64,000 nucleotides of DNA from Burkholderiales bacterium (lineage in GTDB: Bacteria > Pseudomonadota > Gammaproteobacteria > Burkholderiales > Burkholderiaceae_C). The notes under the pieces were generated by a model. It saw nothing but the letters and a program-made list of their open reading frames with translations, searched no databases and was not told the DNA's origin. Positions 1 through 13,125 of the stretch are shown here, piece by piece. A program made the position numbers and the translations under genes. Each line of letters starts with the position of its first letter. Within the stretch, counting starts at the first letter, position 1. The stretch spans positions 124,001-188,000 of the forward strand of contig JACRNC010000003.1 in the NCBI GenBank assembly GCA_016219375.1, read 5' to 3'.

Positions 1-522
1 CGCGCTGCGGCGGACCACCCGCAGCCCGCCGCGCCCGAGCGCGCTGCTGCGGCGGACGACCGCCCGGTCGAGCGCTCCACGGAGCGTGTGATCGAAGGCC
101 CGGCCGACCGATCCACCGACCGCGCGACCGACGATGCCCGTCGCGCCGAAGCGCGCCGCGCAGAAGACCAGCGCAAGGCGGAAGAACAACGCAAGGCCGA
201 CGAACAGCGCCGGGCCCAGGTGCGCGAAACCGAGGCCACCCGTGCCAAGGCCCTGCTCGAAGGCCGCCCGCCCGCCTCCAGCCCCGCTGCCGCCGGCCGC
301 TTCGTCGTGCAGATCGGCGCCTTCGCCGACCCGGCCGGCGTGCGCGATGCACGGGCCAAGGTCGAGAAGCTCGGCCTGAAGACCTACACCCAGGCCATCG
401 GTGATGGCGCCACCCGGCGCATCCGTGTGCGCGTGGGCCCTTTTGCCGACCGAGCCGAGGCCGAGCGCGCTGCCGCCCGTCTGCGCCAAGCGGGGATGGC
501 GGCAGCCATCCTCACCCTCTGA
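1..522 (+). CDS. SPOR domain-containing protein (5' end outside window)
   Basis: Frame open from base 1. C-terminal FVVQIGAFADPAGVRDARAKVEKLGLKTYTQ...RVRVGPFADRAEAERAAARLRQAG is a SPOR repeat. Lies directly upstream of cvpA-purF, as is common in proteobacteria. Confidence 0.9.
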   Translation, partial: RAAADHPQPAAPERAAAADDRPVERSTERVIEGPADRSTDRATDDARRAEARRAEDQRKAEEQRKADEQRRAQVRETEATRAKALLEGRPPASSPAAAGRFVVQIGAFADPAGVRDARAKVEKLGLKTYTQAIGDGATRRIRVRVGPFADRAEAERAAARLRQAGMAAAILTL

Positions 523-556
523 CCCGATCGGCCAGGGCAGCCGAGGGCAAGGGTGC

Positions 557-1072
557 ATGAGCTGGGTGGATGTGGCATGGTTGGGCGTGCTCGGCCTGTC
601 GGTGGCCGTGGGTGCGGTGCGCGGCCTGCTGGTCGAGGTGCTGGCCCTGCTGGGCTGGGTTGCGGCATGGTGGGTCAGCCGCCTGCTGGCTCCGCAGGTG
701 GCGCCAGCGCTGCCCATCGGGCCGGCGGGCTCGGCGCTCAATCTGGGTGCGGCGCACGGGTTGGTTTTCGTTTTGACGCTGTTCGGCTGGGCCGTACTGA
801 CCTGGCTGCTGCGTCATCTGGTGCGGGCCTCGGTGCTCAGCGGTGCGGACCGCGTGCTCGGGGCGGTGTTCGGCGCGGCGCGCGGGCTGTTGATCGCCCT
901 CGTGCTGGTGTGGCTGGTGGGCCTGACGCCGCTGGCGCGTCAGCCGGCCTGGCAGGCGTCGCACGGTGTGGCCTGGCTGCAGGCGGTGTGGCAGGGCTTG
1001 CGCCCGCTGCTGCCGCCGGTGCTGCAGCGCCATGTGCCGCAGGTTGTGGATCGTGAGCAGGATTGGGGATAG
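557..1072 (+). CDS. cvpA: CvpA family protein
   Basis: In-frame ATG at 557 within ORF 401..1072. MSWVDVAWLGVLGLSVAVGAVRGLLVEVLALLGWVAAWWVS is a CvpA-like membrane protein, immediately upstream of purF. Confidence 0.88.
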   Translation: MSWVDVAWLGVLGLSVAVGAVRGLLVEVLALLGWVAAWWVSRLLAPQVAPALPIGPAGSALNLGAAHGLVFVLTLFGWAVLTWLLRHLVRASVLSGADRVLGAVFGAARGLLIALVLVWLVGLTPLARQPAWQASHGVAWLQAVWQGLRPLLPPVLQRHVPQVVDREQDWG

Positions 1073-1075
1073 GCC

Positions 1076-2611
1076 ATGTGCGGCATCGTCGGTGTGATCT
1101 CGAAAACGCCGGTCAACCAGTTGATCTATGACGCGCTGCTGCTGCTGCAGCACCGCGGCCAGGATGCGGCGGGCATCGTCACGGCCGGGCCGGATGCGCG
1201 CGGCACCAAGTTCTTCATGCACAAGGCGCGCGGCATGGTGCGCGACGTCTTCCGCACCCGCAACATGCGGGCGCTGCCCGGGACCATCGGCCTGGGCCAG
1301 GTGCGCTATCCCACGGCGGGCAACGCCTACAGCGAGGAAGAGGCCCAGCCCTTCTACGTCAACGCGCCCTTCGGCCTGGTGCTGGTGCACAACGGCAACC
1401 TGACCAACGCCCACGCGCTGCGCCAGGAGCTGTTCGCCATCGACCGCCGGCACATCAACACCGAGAGCGACTCCGAGGTCCTGCTCAACGTGCTGGCCCA
1501 TGAGCTGGAGCAGGCCGCCCGCAACCATCCGCTCACGCCCGACGAGATCTTCGCCGCCGTGCGCGCGGTGCACCGGCGCGTCAAGGGCTCCTATGCCGTG
1601 ATCTGCCTGATCGCCGGCCACGGGCTGCTCGCCTTCCGCGACCCCTACGGCATCCGCCCGCTGTGCCTGGGTGAGGGCGACGGACCGGATGGCCGCACGG
1701 TGATGGTGGCCAGTGAGTCGGTCGCGCTCGAGGGCACCGGCCACCGCCTGGTGCGCGACGTGCAGCCTGGCGAGGCGCTCTTCATCGACCTGGACGGCCA
1801 GGTGCACGCGGCCCAGTGCGCCGAGCGCATCGACCCGCATCCCTGCCTGTTCGAGTACGTCTATCTGGCTCGGCCGGATTCGGTGATGGACGGCATCTCC
1901 GTCTACCAGGCGCGGCTCAACATGGGCGAGACGCTGGCGCAGCGCGTCATCTCCACCATGCCGCCATCCGAGATCGATGTCGTCATCCCGATTCCGGAAT
2001 CGAGCCGCCCGGCCGCGATGCAGCTGGCGCAGAAGATCGGCAAGCCCTATCGCGAAGGCTTCGTGAAGAACCGCTATGTGGGCCGCACCTTCATCATGCC
2101 GGGGCAGTCGGTGCGCAAGAAGTCCGTGCGCCAGAAGCTCAATGCCATCGGCTGCGAGTTCAAGGGCCGCCGCGTGCTGCTGGTCGATGACTCCATCGTG
2201 CGCGGCACCACGTCCAAGGAGATCGTGCAGATGGCCCGCGAGGCCGGCGCCAGCAAGGTCTACCTGGCCTCGGCCGCACCACCGGTGCGCTTTCCCAACG
2301 TCTACGGCATCGACATGCCGACCAAGGGCGAGCTGGTCGCCTCCGGCCGCACGACGGAAGAGGTGCGCCAGATCATCGGTGCCGATGCGCTGATCTACCA
2401 GGACCTGGAGGCCATGAAGCGCGCCGTGGCCCAGCTCAATCCGTCGCTCAAGGGCTTCGAGGCGTCCTGCTTCGACGGCTGCTATGTCACCGGCGATGTC
2501 AGCCCGGCGGACTTCGAAGCCATCGAAACGCAGCGCCGCACGCAGCAGACCGAGGACGAGGCCGAGGCCCGCGGGCGGCTGTCGCTGCAGTCGGCTGGCG
2601 ACGTCCTGTGA
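1076..2611 (+). CDS. purF: Amidophosphoribosyltransferase
   Basis: [34 protein letters not shown] (Ntn Cys2 glutaminase) and PRPP motif [19 protein letters not shown]. Confidence 0.98.
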   Translation: MCGIVGVISKTPVNQLIYDALLLLQHRGQDAAGIVTAGPDARGTKFFMHKARGMVRDVFRTRNMRALPGTIGLGQVRYPTAGNAYSEEEAQPFYVNAPFGLVLVHNGNLTNAHALRQELFAIDRRHINTESDSEVLLNVLAHELEQAARNHPLTPDEIFAAVRAVHRRVKGSYAVICLIAGHGLLAFRDPYGIRPLCLGEGDGPDGRTVMVASESVALEGTGHRLVRDVQPGEALFIDLDGQVHAAQCAERIDPHPCLFEYVYLARPDSVMDGISVYQARLNMGETLAQRVISTMPPSEIDVVIPIPESSRPAAMQLAQKIGKPYREGFVKNRYVGRTFIMPGQSVRKKSVRQKLNAIGCEFKGRRVLLVDDSIVRGTTSKEIVQMAREAGASKVYLASAAPPVRFPNVYGIDMPTKGELVASGRTTEEVRQIIGADALIYQDLEAMKRAVAQLNPSLKGFEASCFDGCYVTGDVSPADFEAIETQRRTQQTEDEAEARGRLSLQSAGDVL

Positions 2612-2624
2612 GCCGGGGCGCGCC

Positions 2625-3866
2625 ATGACCGACAAGCGCCTGCCCCGCGTGGACCTGCCCGAGGACGCCCGCCGCGACACCCTGGCCGTGCGCGAGGGCC
2701 TGCCCCGCACCGCCTGGGGCGAGAACTCCGAGGCGCTGTTCCTGACCAGCAGCTTCGTGCATCCGGACGCGGCCACGGCTGCCGCCCGCTTCGCCAACGA
2801 GGAAGAGGCCTTCGTCTACTCGCGCTTCTCCAACCCCACGGTGGCGATGTTCGAGCGCCGCCTGGCCGCGCTGGAGGGCACCGAGGCCGCGCTGGCGACC
2901 TCCAGCGGCATGAGCGCCATCCTGCTGCTGGCCATGGGGCTGCTGAAGGCGGGCGATCACGTCGTCTGCTCGCGCAGCGTCTTCGGCTCCACCATCACGC
3001 TGCTGGCCCGCGAGTTCGGCAAGTTCGGCGTGGAGACCAGCTTCGTGTCGCAGACCGATGTCGCCGAATGGCAGGCTGCCGTGCGGCCGACGACTAAGCT
3101 GCTGTTTGCCGAGACCCCCAGCAACCCGCTGGGCGACCTGTGCGACATCGCCGCGCTGGCCGAGGTGGCCCACGGCTGCGGCGCGCTGCTGGGGGTGGAC
3201 AACTGCTTCTGCACGCCGGCGCTGCAGCGGCCCACAGAGTTTGGCGCCGACATCGTCATCCACTCCGGCACCAAGTACCTGGACGGCCAGGGCCGCGTGC
3301 TGGCCGGCGCGCTGTGCGCCAGCAGTGAGCTGGTCGAGCGCGTGTTCACGCCGGTGATCCGTAGCGCGGGCATGTCGCTGTCGCCGTTCAACGCCTGGGT
3401 GGTGCTCAAGGGCCTGGAAACCCTGTCCATCCGCATGGCCGCGCAGAGCGAACGCGCGCTCAAGCTGGCGCAGTGGCTGCAGGTCCATCCGGCGGTCGAG
3501 CGGGTGTACTACCCCGGCCTGGCCGACCATCCGCAGCGCGAGCTGGTGCAGCGCCAGCAAGGCGGCTGTGGCGGCGCGGTGCTGTCCTTCACCGTGCGCT
3601 CGCCGGCCGAGGGCGGACCGGATGCCGCGCGCCGCAACGCCTTCCACGTCATCGACCAGACGCAGGTGTGCTCCATCACCTCGAACCTGGGCGACACCAA
3701 GACCACCATCACCCATCCGTCCACCACGTCCCATGGCCGCCTGACCGAAGAGCAGCGCCAGGCCGCCGGCATCACGCAGGGCCTGATCCGCGTCGCCGTG
3801 GGCCTGGAGGACGTGCTCGACCTGCAGGCCGACCTAGCGCGCGGCCTGGACACGCTGGCCGCCTGA
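2625..3866 (+). CDS. metZ: O-succinylhomoserine sulfhydrylase (Cys/Met metabolism PLP enzyme)
   Basis: In-frame ATG 2625. TLAVREGLPRTAWGENSEALFLTSSFVHPDAATAAARF and PLP-lysine region VIHSGTKYLDGQGRVLAG. purF-metZ adjacency is typical. Confidence 0.93.
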   Translation: MTDKRLPRVDLPEDARRDTLAVREGLPRTAWGENSEALFLTSSFVHPDAATAAARFANEEEAFVYSRFSNPTVAMFERRLAALEGTEAALATSSGMSAILLLAMGLLKAGDHVVCSRSVFGSTITLLAREFGKFGVETSFVSQTDVAEWQAAVRPTTKLLFAETPSNPLGDLCDIAALAEVAHGCGALLGVDNCFCTPALQRPTEFGADIVIHSGTKYLDGQGRVLAGALCASSELVERVFTPVIRSAGMSLSPFNAWVVLKGLETLSIRMAAQSERALKLAQWLQVHPAVERVYYPGLADHPQRELVQRQQGGCGGAVLSFTVRSPAEGGPDAARRNAFHVIDQTQVCSITSNLGDTKTTITHPSTTSHGRLTEEQRQAAGITQGLIRVAVGLEDVLDLQADLARGLDTLAA

Positions 3867-3890
3867 CGCGCCACACGACTCGCCTCTCGC

Positions 3891-5327
3891 ATGACGACCC
3901 CCACGCCTTCCGCGCCTGTGCGCACCCGTTTCGCGCCCAGCCCCACCGGCTTCATCCACCTGGGCAACATCCGCTCGGCGCTCTATCCCTGGGCCTTCGC
4001 CCGCGCCAACGGCGGCGCCTTCATCCTGCGCATCGAGGACACCGACGAGGAGCGCTCATCGCAGGCCGCGGTCGACGTCATCCTGCAGAGCATGGACTGG
4101 CTGCAGCTGGACTTCGACGAAGGCCCGTTCTTCCAGATGGCGCGCATGGACCGCTACCGCGAGGTGGTGCAGCAGCTGCTGGACGCCGGGCTGGCCTACC
4201 GCTGCTACATGACGCCGGCCGAGCTCGACGCGCTGCGTGAGCGCCAGATGGCCGCCAAGCTCAAGCCGCGTTATGACGGCACCTGGCGCCCGGAGCCGGG
4301 CAAGACCCTGCCGCCGGTGCCCGAGGGCGTGCGCCCGGTCATCCGCTTCAAGTCGCCGATCGGCGGCTCGGTGGTGTGGGACGACAAGGTCAAGGGCCGC
4401 ATCGAGATCAGCAACGACGAGCTCGACGATCTCATCATCGCCCGCCCGCCGGCCGAAGACCTGCCGATCGACGCCATCGGCACGCCCACCTACAACTTCT
4501 GCGTCGTGGTGGACGACATCGACATGCGCATCACGCACGTCATCCGCGGCGACGACCACGTCAACAACACGCCGCGGCAGATCCACATCTTCCGTGCGCT
4601 GGGCAAGGAGCCGCCGGTCTATGCTCATCTGCCCACGGTGCTCAATGAGCAGGGCGAGAAGATGAGCAAGCGCCACGGCGCCAAGCCGGTCACGCAGTAC
4701 CGCGACGACGGCTTCCTGGCCGATGCGGTAGTCAACTACCTGGCCCGGCTGGGCTGGAGCCACGGCGACGACGAGATCTTCACGCGCCAGCAGCTCATCG
4801 AGTGGTTCGACCTGGACCACCTGGGCCGCAGCGCCGGGCAGTTCGACGAGGCCAAGCTGCGCTGGGTGAATGCCCAGCACATCAAGATGACGGCCGATGC
4901 GCAGCTCGCCCCGCTGGTGGCCGAGCAGCTCGCCAGCCGCGCGTTGCAGGCGCCGCCTGCGCCGTGGCTGGAGCGCGCCATTGCTCTCTACAAGGACCGC
5001 TGCTCGACCACCGTGGAGCTCGCCGACTGGGTGGCGGTGCACCTGAGCGAGCCGGCAGTGGACGCCGAGCTGCGGGCACAGCACCTGGGCGATGCGATCA
5101 AGCCCGCGCTGGCCGCGCTGGCCGCCAAGCTGGCCGACTGCGACTGGGAGGCCGCAGCCATCAACCAGGCCTTCAAGGCCACGTTGGCCGAGCAGGGATT
5201 GAAGATGCCCCAGCTCGCCATCCCCGTGCGTGTGGCACTGTGCGGCCGTGCGCAGACGCCGTCGGTGGATGCGGTGCTGGCCCTGTTTGATCGGGCAGAA
5301 GTGATCAAACGCTTGCAAAGCGTTTGA
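3891..5327 (+). CDS. gltX: Glutamyl-tRNA synthetase
   Basis: [28 protein letters not shown] (HIGH-type signature) and EKMSKRHGA (KMSKS). Confidence 0.97.
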   Translation: MTTPTPSAPVRTRFAPSPTGFIHLGNIRSALYPWAFARANGGAFILRIEDTDEERSSQAAVDVILQSMDWLQLDFDEGPFFQMARMDRYREVVQQLLDAGLAYRCYMTPAELDALRERQMAAKLKPRYDGTWRPEPGKTLPPVPEGVRPVIRFKSPIGGSVVWDDKVKGRIEISNDELDDLIIARPPAEDLPIDAIGTPTYNFCVVVDDIDMRITHVIRGDDHVNNTPRQIHIFRALGKEPPVYAHLPTVLNEQGEKMSKRHGAKPVTQYRDDGFLADAVVNYLARLGWSHGDDEIFTRQQLIEWFDLDHLGRSAGQFDEAKLRWVNAQHIKMTADAQLAPLVAEQLASRALQAPPAPWLERAIALYKDRCSTTVELADWVAVHLSEPAVDAELRAQHLGDAIKPALAALAAKLADCDWEAAAINQAFKATLAEQGLKMPQLAIPVRVALCGRAQTPSVDAVLALFDRAEVIKRLQSV

Positions 5328-5428
5328 AAGCGATGCTATAGTTGCAGTCTTGCTTGAACGGCGCGACGCGCGATGTTCGAAGCGCCAAGGCAGCAGGCCA
5401 CAAGCTGGCTGCCGGCGTTGAAGATATC

Positions 5429-5504
<76 letters not shown>

Positions 5505-5539
5505 AACGCCCAAGCGCCGTTCGAGTCGATGAAGGACAA

Positions 5540-5615
5540 GTCCCCTTCGTCTAGAGGCCTAGGACACGACCCTTTCACGGTTGTAACAGGGGTTCGAATC
5601 CCCTAGGGGACGCCA
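5540..5615 (+). tRNA. tRNA-Glu(TTC), CCA encoded
   Basis: GTCCCCTTCGTCTAGAGGCCTAGGACACGACC-CTTTCAC-GGTTGTAACAGGGGTTCGAATCCCCTAGGGGACGCCA; anticodon TTC. Confidence 0.96.
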
Positions 5616-5683
5616 AGCTTCCGAGCTTGTCAAGTTTGACGGCACTTGGCTAGTCGCGAGACCGGCGAAGCAGTCACCGACTA

Positions 5684-5760
5684 GGAGTGGTAGTTCAGTC
5701 GGTTAGAATACCGGCCTGTCACGCCGGGGGTCGCGGGTTCGAGTCCCGTCCACTCCGCCA
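5684..5760 (+). tRNA. tRNA-Asp(GTC), CCA encoded
   Basis: GGAGTGGTAGTTCAGTCGGTTAGAATACCGGC-CTGTCAC-GCCGGGGGTCGCGGGTTCGAGTCCCGTCCACTCCGCCA; anticodon GTC. Confidence 0.96.
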
Positions 5761-5765
5761 AACGG

Positions 5766-5800
5766 AAAGCCCTGCAGATTTCGGTCTGCAGGGCTTTTTC
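5766..5800 (+). terminator. Rho-independent terminator after tRNA cluster
   Basis: AAAGCCCTGCAGA-TTTCGG-TCTGCAGGGCTTT followed by TTC; perfect 13-bp stem plus T-run. Confidence 0.9.
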
Positions 5801-5873
5801 CTTTTGGGCCGCTCGCCTTCGCCTGGGTTGCGGCCATTCCCTGGGTTGCGCGCAGTCCTCTTGCTGCGCGCTT

Positions 5874-6674
5874 CTAGCGCACGGGTGCTGTGGCCGCCTC
5901 ATCCTCCGGCCGCGACAGGGCGCGCCACAGGATGGTGAAGAGCTCGTCGAACTGATCCAGCAGCGGGCGCTTCTCGCCGCGCACCAGGTGCATCAGCACC
6001 AGTCGGCTGAGCAGGCCGAGGAAGACGTCGAGCAGGATCTTGCTGGAGACGCGGTCGTTGAGCACGCCGCGTTTCTGGCCGTCCTTGAGCACGCCGAGGA
6101 AGGCGCTCATCAGCGCCGGGCTCTCGTAGATGCGGATGTGGCGGTGGCGGGCCATCGGCACCGAGGTGTAGAGCAGCTGGATCACCGCCGGCTCGCGGTC
6201 CATGTAGTCCAGCATCACCCAGAAGGTCTTGCGCAGGCGCTCGCGCACGCCGTCGATGCCTTGCAGGTGGTCGATCATGCGCACGGCCAGGCGGCTGAGC
6301 ATCACGTCGAGCATGGCGTAGAGCAGCGACTCCTTGCTGCCGAAGTACTTGTAGATCGTCTGCAGCGACACATTGGCCGTGCGAGCCACGTCGATCAGGC
6401 TGACGTCGTGGAAATCGTGCTCGGCAAAGAGCTGCAGCACCGCGCGCTCGATGCGCTGCAGGGTCTCGGCGCGCATGGCGGTGAGCGGGGCGGTGGGGCG
6501 GGCGGCCGGGTCTGCCTTCGCGTCAGGATCGGCGCCGGCGGGGATGTCGTTGCCGGCTGCCGCACTGCCGGTGCGCGCGCTACGGTCGGTGCGGCTGGCA
6601 GCCATGCGGCGTGGGGCCGGGTTCGCGTCATTGCCAGGGCGGGGCACGGGGCGTTCTCCTGAGGAAACGGCCAT
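5874..6674 (-). CDS. TetR family transcriptional regulator
   Basis: RAETLQRIERAVLQLFAEHDFHDVSLIDVARTANVSLQTIYKYFGSKESLLYAMLDVML is a TetR HTH. Divergent from acyl-CoA dehydrogenase. Start uncertain (ORF opens at 6713). Confidence 0.88.
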   Translation of the reverse strand: MAVSSGERPVPRPGNDANPAPRRMAASRTDRSARTGSAAAGNDIPAGADPDAKADPAARPTAPLTAMRAETLQRIERAVLQLFAEHDFHDVSLIDVARTANVSLQTIYKYFGSKESLLYAMLDVMLSRLAVRMIDHLQGIDGVRERLRKTFWVMLDYMDREPAVIQLLYTSVPMARHRHIRIYESPALMSAFLGVLKDGQKRGVLNDRVSSKILLDVFLGLLSRLVLMHLVRGEKRPLLDQFDELFTILWRALSRPEDEAATAPVR

Positions 6675-6882
6675 TACCAAATGCGGCCGAAGATGTGGGG
6701 GATGGGGGCTCACACCCTTGCGGAGCGCATCTTAGAGGGCGCAGCATGCCGCGCACAACGACTGGAAAGCACAAGGCGTCGTGCAGCTGCACATCCGTAC
6801 GCCCACGGCACGGGGCAATGGGTAATAGCAGTTACCTGTACGCCCTCCGCCCTCCCTTCATCACTCACCGAGGATCGCCCCC

Positions 6883-8037
6883 ATGACTATCGAATGCTTC
6901 CCCGCCCCGTGGATGACCGACGAGCACCGCATGCTCTTCGACACGGCCGCCCGCTTCTTCAAGCAGCAATGGGTGCCGCGCGACGAGGCCTGGCGGGCGC
7001 AGGGAATGATGGACCGCGAGGCCTGGCGCGAGGCCGGGGCGCAGGGCTTCCTGTGCGCGTCCACGCCCGAGCAGTACGGTGGCGGTGGCGGCGACTTCGG
7101 CCATGAGGCGGCACTGGTGCTGGCCCAGGGCGAGGCCGGGCTGAGCGGCTTCGGCGGCTCGCTGCACTCCGGGATCGTGGCGCCCTACATCCTCCACTAC
7201 GGCACCGAGGAGCAGAAGAAGCGCTGGCTGCCCAAGCTGGCCACGGGCGAGCTGATCGGCGCCATCGCCATGACCGAGCCGGGCACCGGCTCCGACCTGC
7301 AGGGGGTGCGCACGCTGGCGCTCAAGGAGGGCGATGGCTACCGCATCAACGGCAGCAAGACCTTCATCACCAACGGCCAGCTGGCCAACCTGGTGATCGT
7401 GGTGGCCAAGACCAACAAGGACGAAGGCGCGCACGGCGTGTCGCTGATGGTCATCGAGACCGACGAGGTGCAGGGCTTCCGCCGTGGGCGCAACCTGGAC
7501 AAGCTGGGCATGGAGGCGCAGGACACGTCGGAGCTGTTCTTCGACGACGTCGTGGTGCCGCAGGAGAACCTGCTGGGCGGCGTGGAGGGGCAGGGCTTCT
7601 TCCAGCTGATGCAGGAGCTGCCGCAGGAGCGGCTGCTGGTGGCGCTGGCCGGCGTGGCGGCAATGCGCTTTGCGATGAAGGCGACGCTGGACTACACCAA
7701 GGAGCGCAAGGCCTTCGGCAAGCCGATCTTCAGCTTCCAGAACAGCCGCTTCAAGCTGGCCGAGTGCCAGGCCATGCTGCTGGCCTGCGAGGCGATGACC
7801 GACGCGGCCATGGTGGCCCACCTGCAGGGCAAGCTGGGCGTGGACCGCGCGGCGCTGCTCAAGTACTACGTGACCGATTGCCAGTTCAAGCTGGCCGATG
7901 AATGCCTGCAGCTCTTCGGCGGCTACGGCTACATGCGCGAGTACCCGATTGCCCGCATGTGGGCCGACTCGCGCGTGCAGCGCATCTACGGCGGCACGAA
8001 CGAAATCATGAAAGAACTGGCGTCGCGCTTCCTCTGA
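6883..8037 (+). CDS. Acyl-CoA dehydrogenase
   Basis: [29 protein letters not shown]-like and [16 protein letters not shown] signatures. Confidence 0.96.
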   Translation: MTIECFPAPWMTDEHRMLFDTAARFFKQQWVPRDEAWRAQGMMDREAWREAGAQGFLCASTPEQYGGGGGDFGHEAALVLAQGEAGLSGFGGSLHSGIVAPYILHYGTEEQKKRWLPKLATGELIGAIAMTEPGTGSDLQGVRTLALKEGDGYRINGSKTFITNGQLANLVIVVAKTNKDEGAHGVSLMVIETDEVQGFRRGRNLDKLGMEAQDTSELFFDDVVVPQENLLGGVEGQGFFQLMQELPQERLLVALAGVAAMRFAMKATLDYTKERKAFGKPIFSFQNSRFKLAECQAMLLACEAMTDAAMVAHLQGKLGVDRAALLKYYVTDCQFKLADECLQLFGGYGYMREYPIARMWADSRVQRIYGGTNEIMKELASRFL

Positions 8038-8069
8038 AGCGAGCGCAACCCGAGACCGAGGAGACGAAT

Positions 8070-9275
8070 GTGATCGAGGCCTACATCTTTGACGCCGTGC
8101 GCACGCCGCGCGGCAAGGGCAAGAAGGACGGCAGCCTGCATCAGGCCACGCCCGTGTGGCTGCTGCGCACGCTGCTGCAGGCGCTGCAGCAGCGGCATCA
8201 GCTGGACACCGCGCTGGTGGACGACGTGATCCTGGGCTGCGTGACGCCGGTGGGCGAGCAGGGCGCGGACATTGCGCGCACCGCCGTGCTGGATGCCGGC
8301 TGGTCGCAGAGCGTGGCGGGCGTGACGCTGTCGCGCTTCTGCGCCTCGGGCCTGGAGGCGATCAACATGGCCACGGCCAAGATCCGCGCCGGGCTGGATG
8401 ACCTGGTGGTGGCCGGCGGCGTGGAGAGCATGAGCCGCTGGCCGATGGGCAGCGACGGCGGCGCCTGGGTGATGGACCCGCGCATCAACGCGGGCACGGC
8501 CTTTGTGCCGCAGGGCATCAGCGCGGACCTGATCGCAACCCTTGAGGGCTTCAGCCGCGCAGACCTGGACGGCTATGCCGCCGAGTCGCACCGCCGCGCC
8601 GCGGCCGCACAGGCCGAGGGGCGCTTTGCCCGCTCGGTGGTGCCGGTCAAGGATCTCAACGGCCTGCTGCTGCTGGACCGCGACGAGACCATCCGCCCCG
8701 GCACGAGCGTCGAGACACTCAGCAAGCTGCAGCCCTCCTTCGAGATGATGGGCGCGATGGGCTTCGACGCCACGGCGCTGGACAAGTACACGACGATCGA
8801 GAAGATCCAGCACGTGCACCACGCGGGCAACTCGTCGGGCATCGTCGATGGCGCGGCGCTGGTGTTGCTGGGCAGCAAGGAGGCGGGCGCCAAGGCGGGC
8901 TTGAAGCCGCGTGCCCGCGTGCTGATGACGGCCGAGTGCGGATCCGAGCCCACCATCATGCTCACCGGCCCCACGCCGGCCTGCCACAAGGCGCTGGGCA
9001 AGCTGGGCATGACGCCCGCCGACATCGACCTGTGGGAGATCAACGAGGCCTTCGCCACCGTGCCGATGAAGACCGCCAAGGACCTGGGCCTGGGCATGGA
9101 CCGGGTCAATGTGAACGGCGGCGCCATCGCGATGGGCCATCCGCTGGGCGCCACCGGCGCCATCATCCTGGGCACGGCGCTGGACGAGCTGGAGCGCTCG
9201 GGCAAGGCCACGGCTGCGGCCACGCTGTGCATCGGTGCCGGCATGGGCATCGCCACCATCATCGAACGCGTCTGA
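8070..9275 (+). CDS. Acetyl-CoA C-acyltransferase (thiolase), GTG start
   Basis: [38 protein letters not shown] (active Cys), [28 protein letters not shown] at 8070 preceded by GAGGAGA. Confidence 0.95.
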   Translation: MIEAYIFDAVRTPRGKGKKDGSLHQATPVWLLRTLLQALQQRHQLDTALVDDVILGCVTPVGEQGADIARTAVLDAGWSQSVAGVTLSRFCASGLEAINMATAKIRAGLDDLVVAGGVESMSRWPMGSDGGAWVMDPRINAGTAFVPQGISADLIATLEGFSRADLDGYAAESHRRAAAAQAEGRFARSVVPVKDLNGLLLLDRDETIRPGTSVETLSKLQPSFEMMGAMGFDATALDKYTTIEKIQHVHHAGNSSGIVDGAALVLLGSKEAGAKAGLKPRARVLMTAECGSEPTIMLTGPTPACHKALGKLGMTPADIDLWEINEAFATVPMKTAKDLGLGMDRVNVNGGAIAMGHPLGATGAIILGTALDELERSGKATAAATLCIGAGMGIATIIERV

Positions 9276-9291
9276 GGCAGGAGGCCCACCC

Positions 9292-11441
<2,150 letters not shown>

Positions 11442-11445
<4 letters not shown>

Positions 11446-12557
11446 GCGGCGAGGCAGCGTCTGCTGGGGGCGCGGGGCGAACGGCGGGCCACGGCGTAGG
11501 CAATACAGCGGGCAATACAGCGGGCAGCACGGCAGGCCGTACCGCAGGCAGCGAGCGGGTGGCGGGCATCGCCGTGGCCGCCGGCACGCCGCGCCTGCTG
11601 GACGGCCTGCGCGTGCTGGACCTCACGCGCAACCTGCCCGGCCCGTTCGCCACCCGGCTGCTGGCCGACCTGGGGGCCAGCGTCGTCAAGGTGGAGCCGC
11701 CCGAGGGCGACCCCGCCCGGCAGATCGGCGCGCTGCACGCCCGGCTCAACGACGGCAAGGACGTGCGCACGGCGGACTTCAGGTCGCCCCAGGGCATCGC
11801 CCAGATCCTGGACTGGGCGGCGGAGGCCGACGTGGTGGTCGAGGGCTTCCGCCCCGGCGTGCTGGCCGGCATGGGCCTGGACCTGGACGTGCTGCGCCAG
11901 CGCCAGCCGCGCATCGTGCAGTGCTCCATCACCGGCTACGGCCAGACCGGGCCGTGGGCGCAGCGCGCGGGGCATGACCTGAACTACATGGCCGTCTCCG
12001 GCGTGCTGGACCAATGCCGCAGCCTGAGCGGCGAGCCGGCGATGGCCAATGTGCAATGGGGCGACCTGGCCGGTGGCAGCAGCCCCGCCTGCATCGCCAT
12101 CCTGGCCGCGCTGCAGGCCGCACAACGCACCGGCCAGGCCCAGCATGTGGACGTGAGCATGACCCACGCCCTGCACGCCCACCTGGTCATGGCGCAGTCC
12201 ACTGGCCCGCTGCTGCAGCCCCTGCTGGGCCATGCGCCCGGCGCGGGCGAGGACATGCTCAATGGCGCGCTGCCGTGCTACCGGCTCTATCGCACGGCCG
12301 ACGACCGCTGGCTGGCCGTCGGCGCGCTGGAGCACAAGTTCTGGAAGGCGGCTTCACAAGCCTTCGGCCATCCGGAATGGGCCGACCGGCACTGGCAGCG
12401 GGGGATGCTGCCGCACACGGCGGAGTCGAAGGCCTTGATCGAGGAGGTCAAGGCGGTTGTGGGGGCGCAGCCGCTGGCGGTTTGGGTGGAGCGGTTTGAG
12501 GGGGTGGATGCGTGTGTGACGGGGGTGGCAAGTACGGCGCAAGCCGTGCTGCGCTAA
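11442..12557 (+). CDS. CaiB/BaiF (class III) CoA-transferase, possibly C-terminally shortened
   Basis: LLDGLRVLDLTRNLPGPFATRLLADLGASVVKVEPPEGDPAR, SITGYGQTGPWAQRAGHDLNYMAVSG. ATGA overlap with the upstream gene. Confidence 0.92.
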
Positions 12558-12590
12558 GTCGTCGCAGATCGCCGCACGCGGAACGAGTAG

Positions 12591-13037
12591 TCAGTCTGTG
12601 TGGGGCGTCCCCTTCGGAGGAGCCCCCGACGCCCATATCCCAAACAGAAAGGAATCGTCTCTGTCTTTTGGACTTATCCGAAGGTCCTTTCGCATTTCAA
12701 AGAAGAGCTTTGACATGAGTCGATCGTGCTCGGCTTGAGTGCTGTGGGTGTTGGTGACCTTGATGGCTTGCTGGAACGCTTGAAGTGCCCGTATTACTTC
12801 TTGGGGCGCGATGAGATTCAGGCGATTGCACGCTCTTGCGAACTGCCGTTGAGCCTCCTCTGTTGATTCGCCGGCCACGATGCCGCTCAAGCTGGCTACA
12901 AAGTCCTTGTAGTGCTCCAGCTTCTCCTTTCGTAGCTCAGCCTCGCGTTCCCGCTGCTTCGTAAACCAGTAAGTAGCACCAGCCAGCACGATCGCTCCCG
13001 ATGCGGCGATGAGGGCGGTTGTCACCTCTGCGGCCAT
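12591..13037 (-). CDS. Hypothetical small membrane-anchored protein (148 aa)
   Basis: N-terminal TM (TALIAASGAIVLAGATYWFTKQREREAELRKEKLEHYKDFVASL) plus coiled-coil-like region. Locally low GC compared with neighbours. Confidence 0.7.
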   Translation of the reverse strand: MAAEVTTALIAASGAIVLAGATYWFTKQREREAELRKEKLEHYKDFVASLSGIVAGESTEEAQRQFARACNRLNLIAPQEVIRALQAFQQAIKVTNTHSTQAEHDRLMSKLFFEMRKDLRISPKDRDDSFLFGIWASGAPPKGTPHTD

Positions 13038-13125
13038 GTGATCTGAACGGTAATGGCAGTTGTCGGCTCGTCTCTTGAGCCTAAACGAGCAAGACGGTGG
13101 GTGTCAGGTAGCGAGTGCTGTGTGC

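Noticed and set aside
401-556. N-terminal extension of CvpA ORF from 401
   Set aside because: Overlaps the SPOR gene in another frame and lacks CvpA features; ATG at 557 gives the expected N-terminus.
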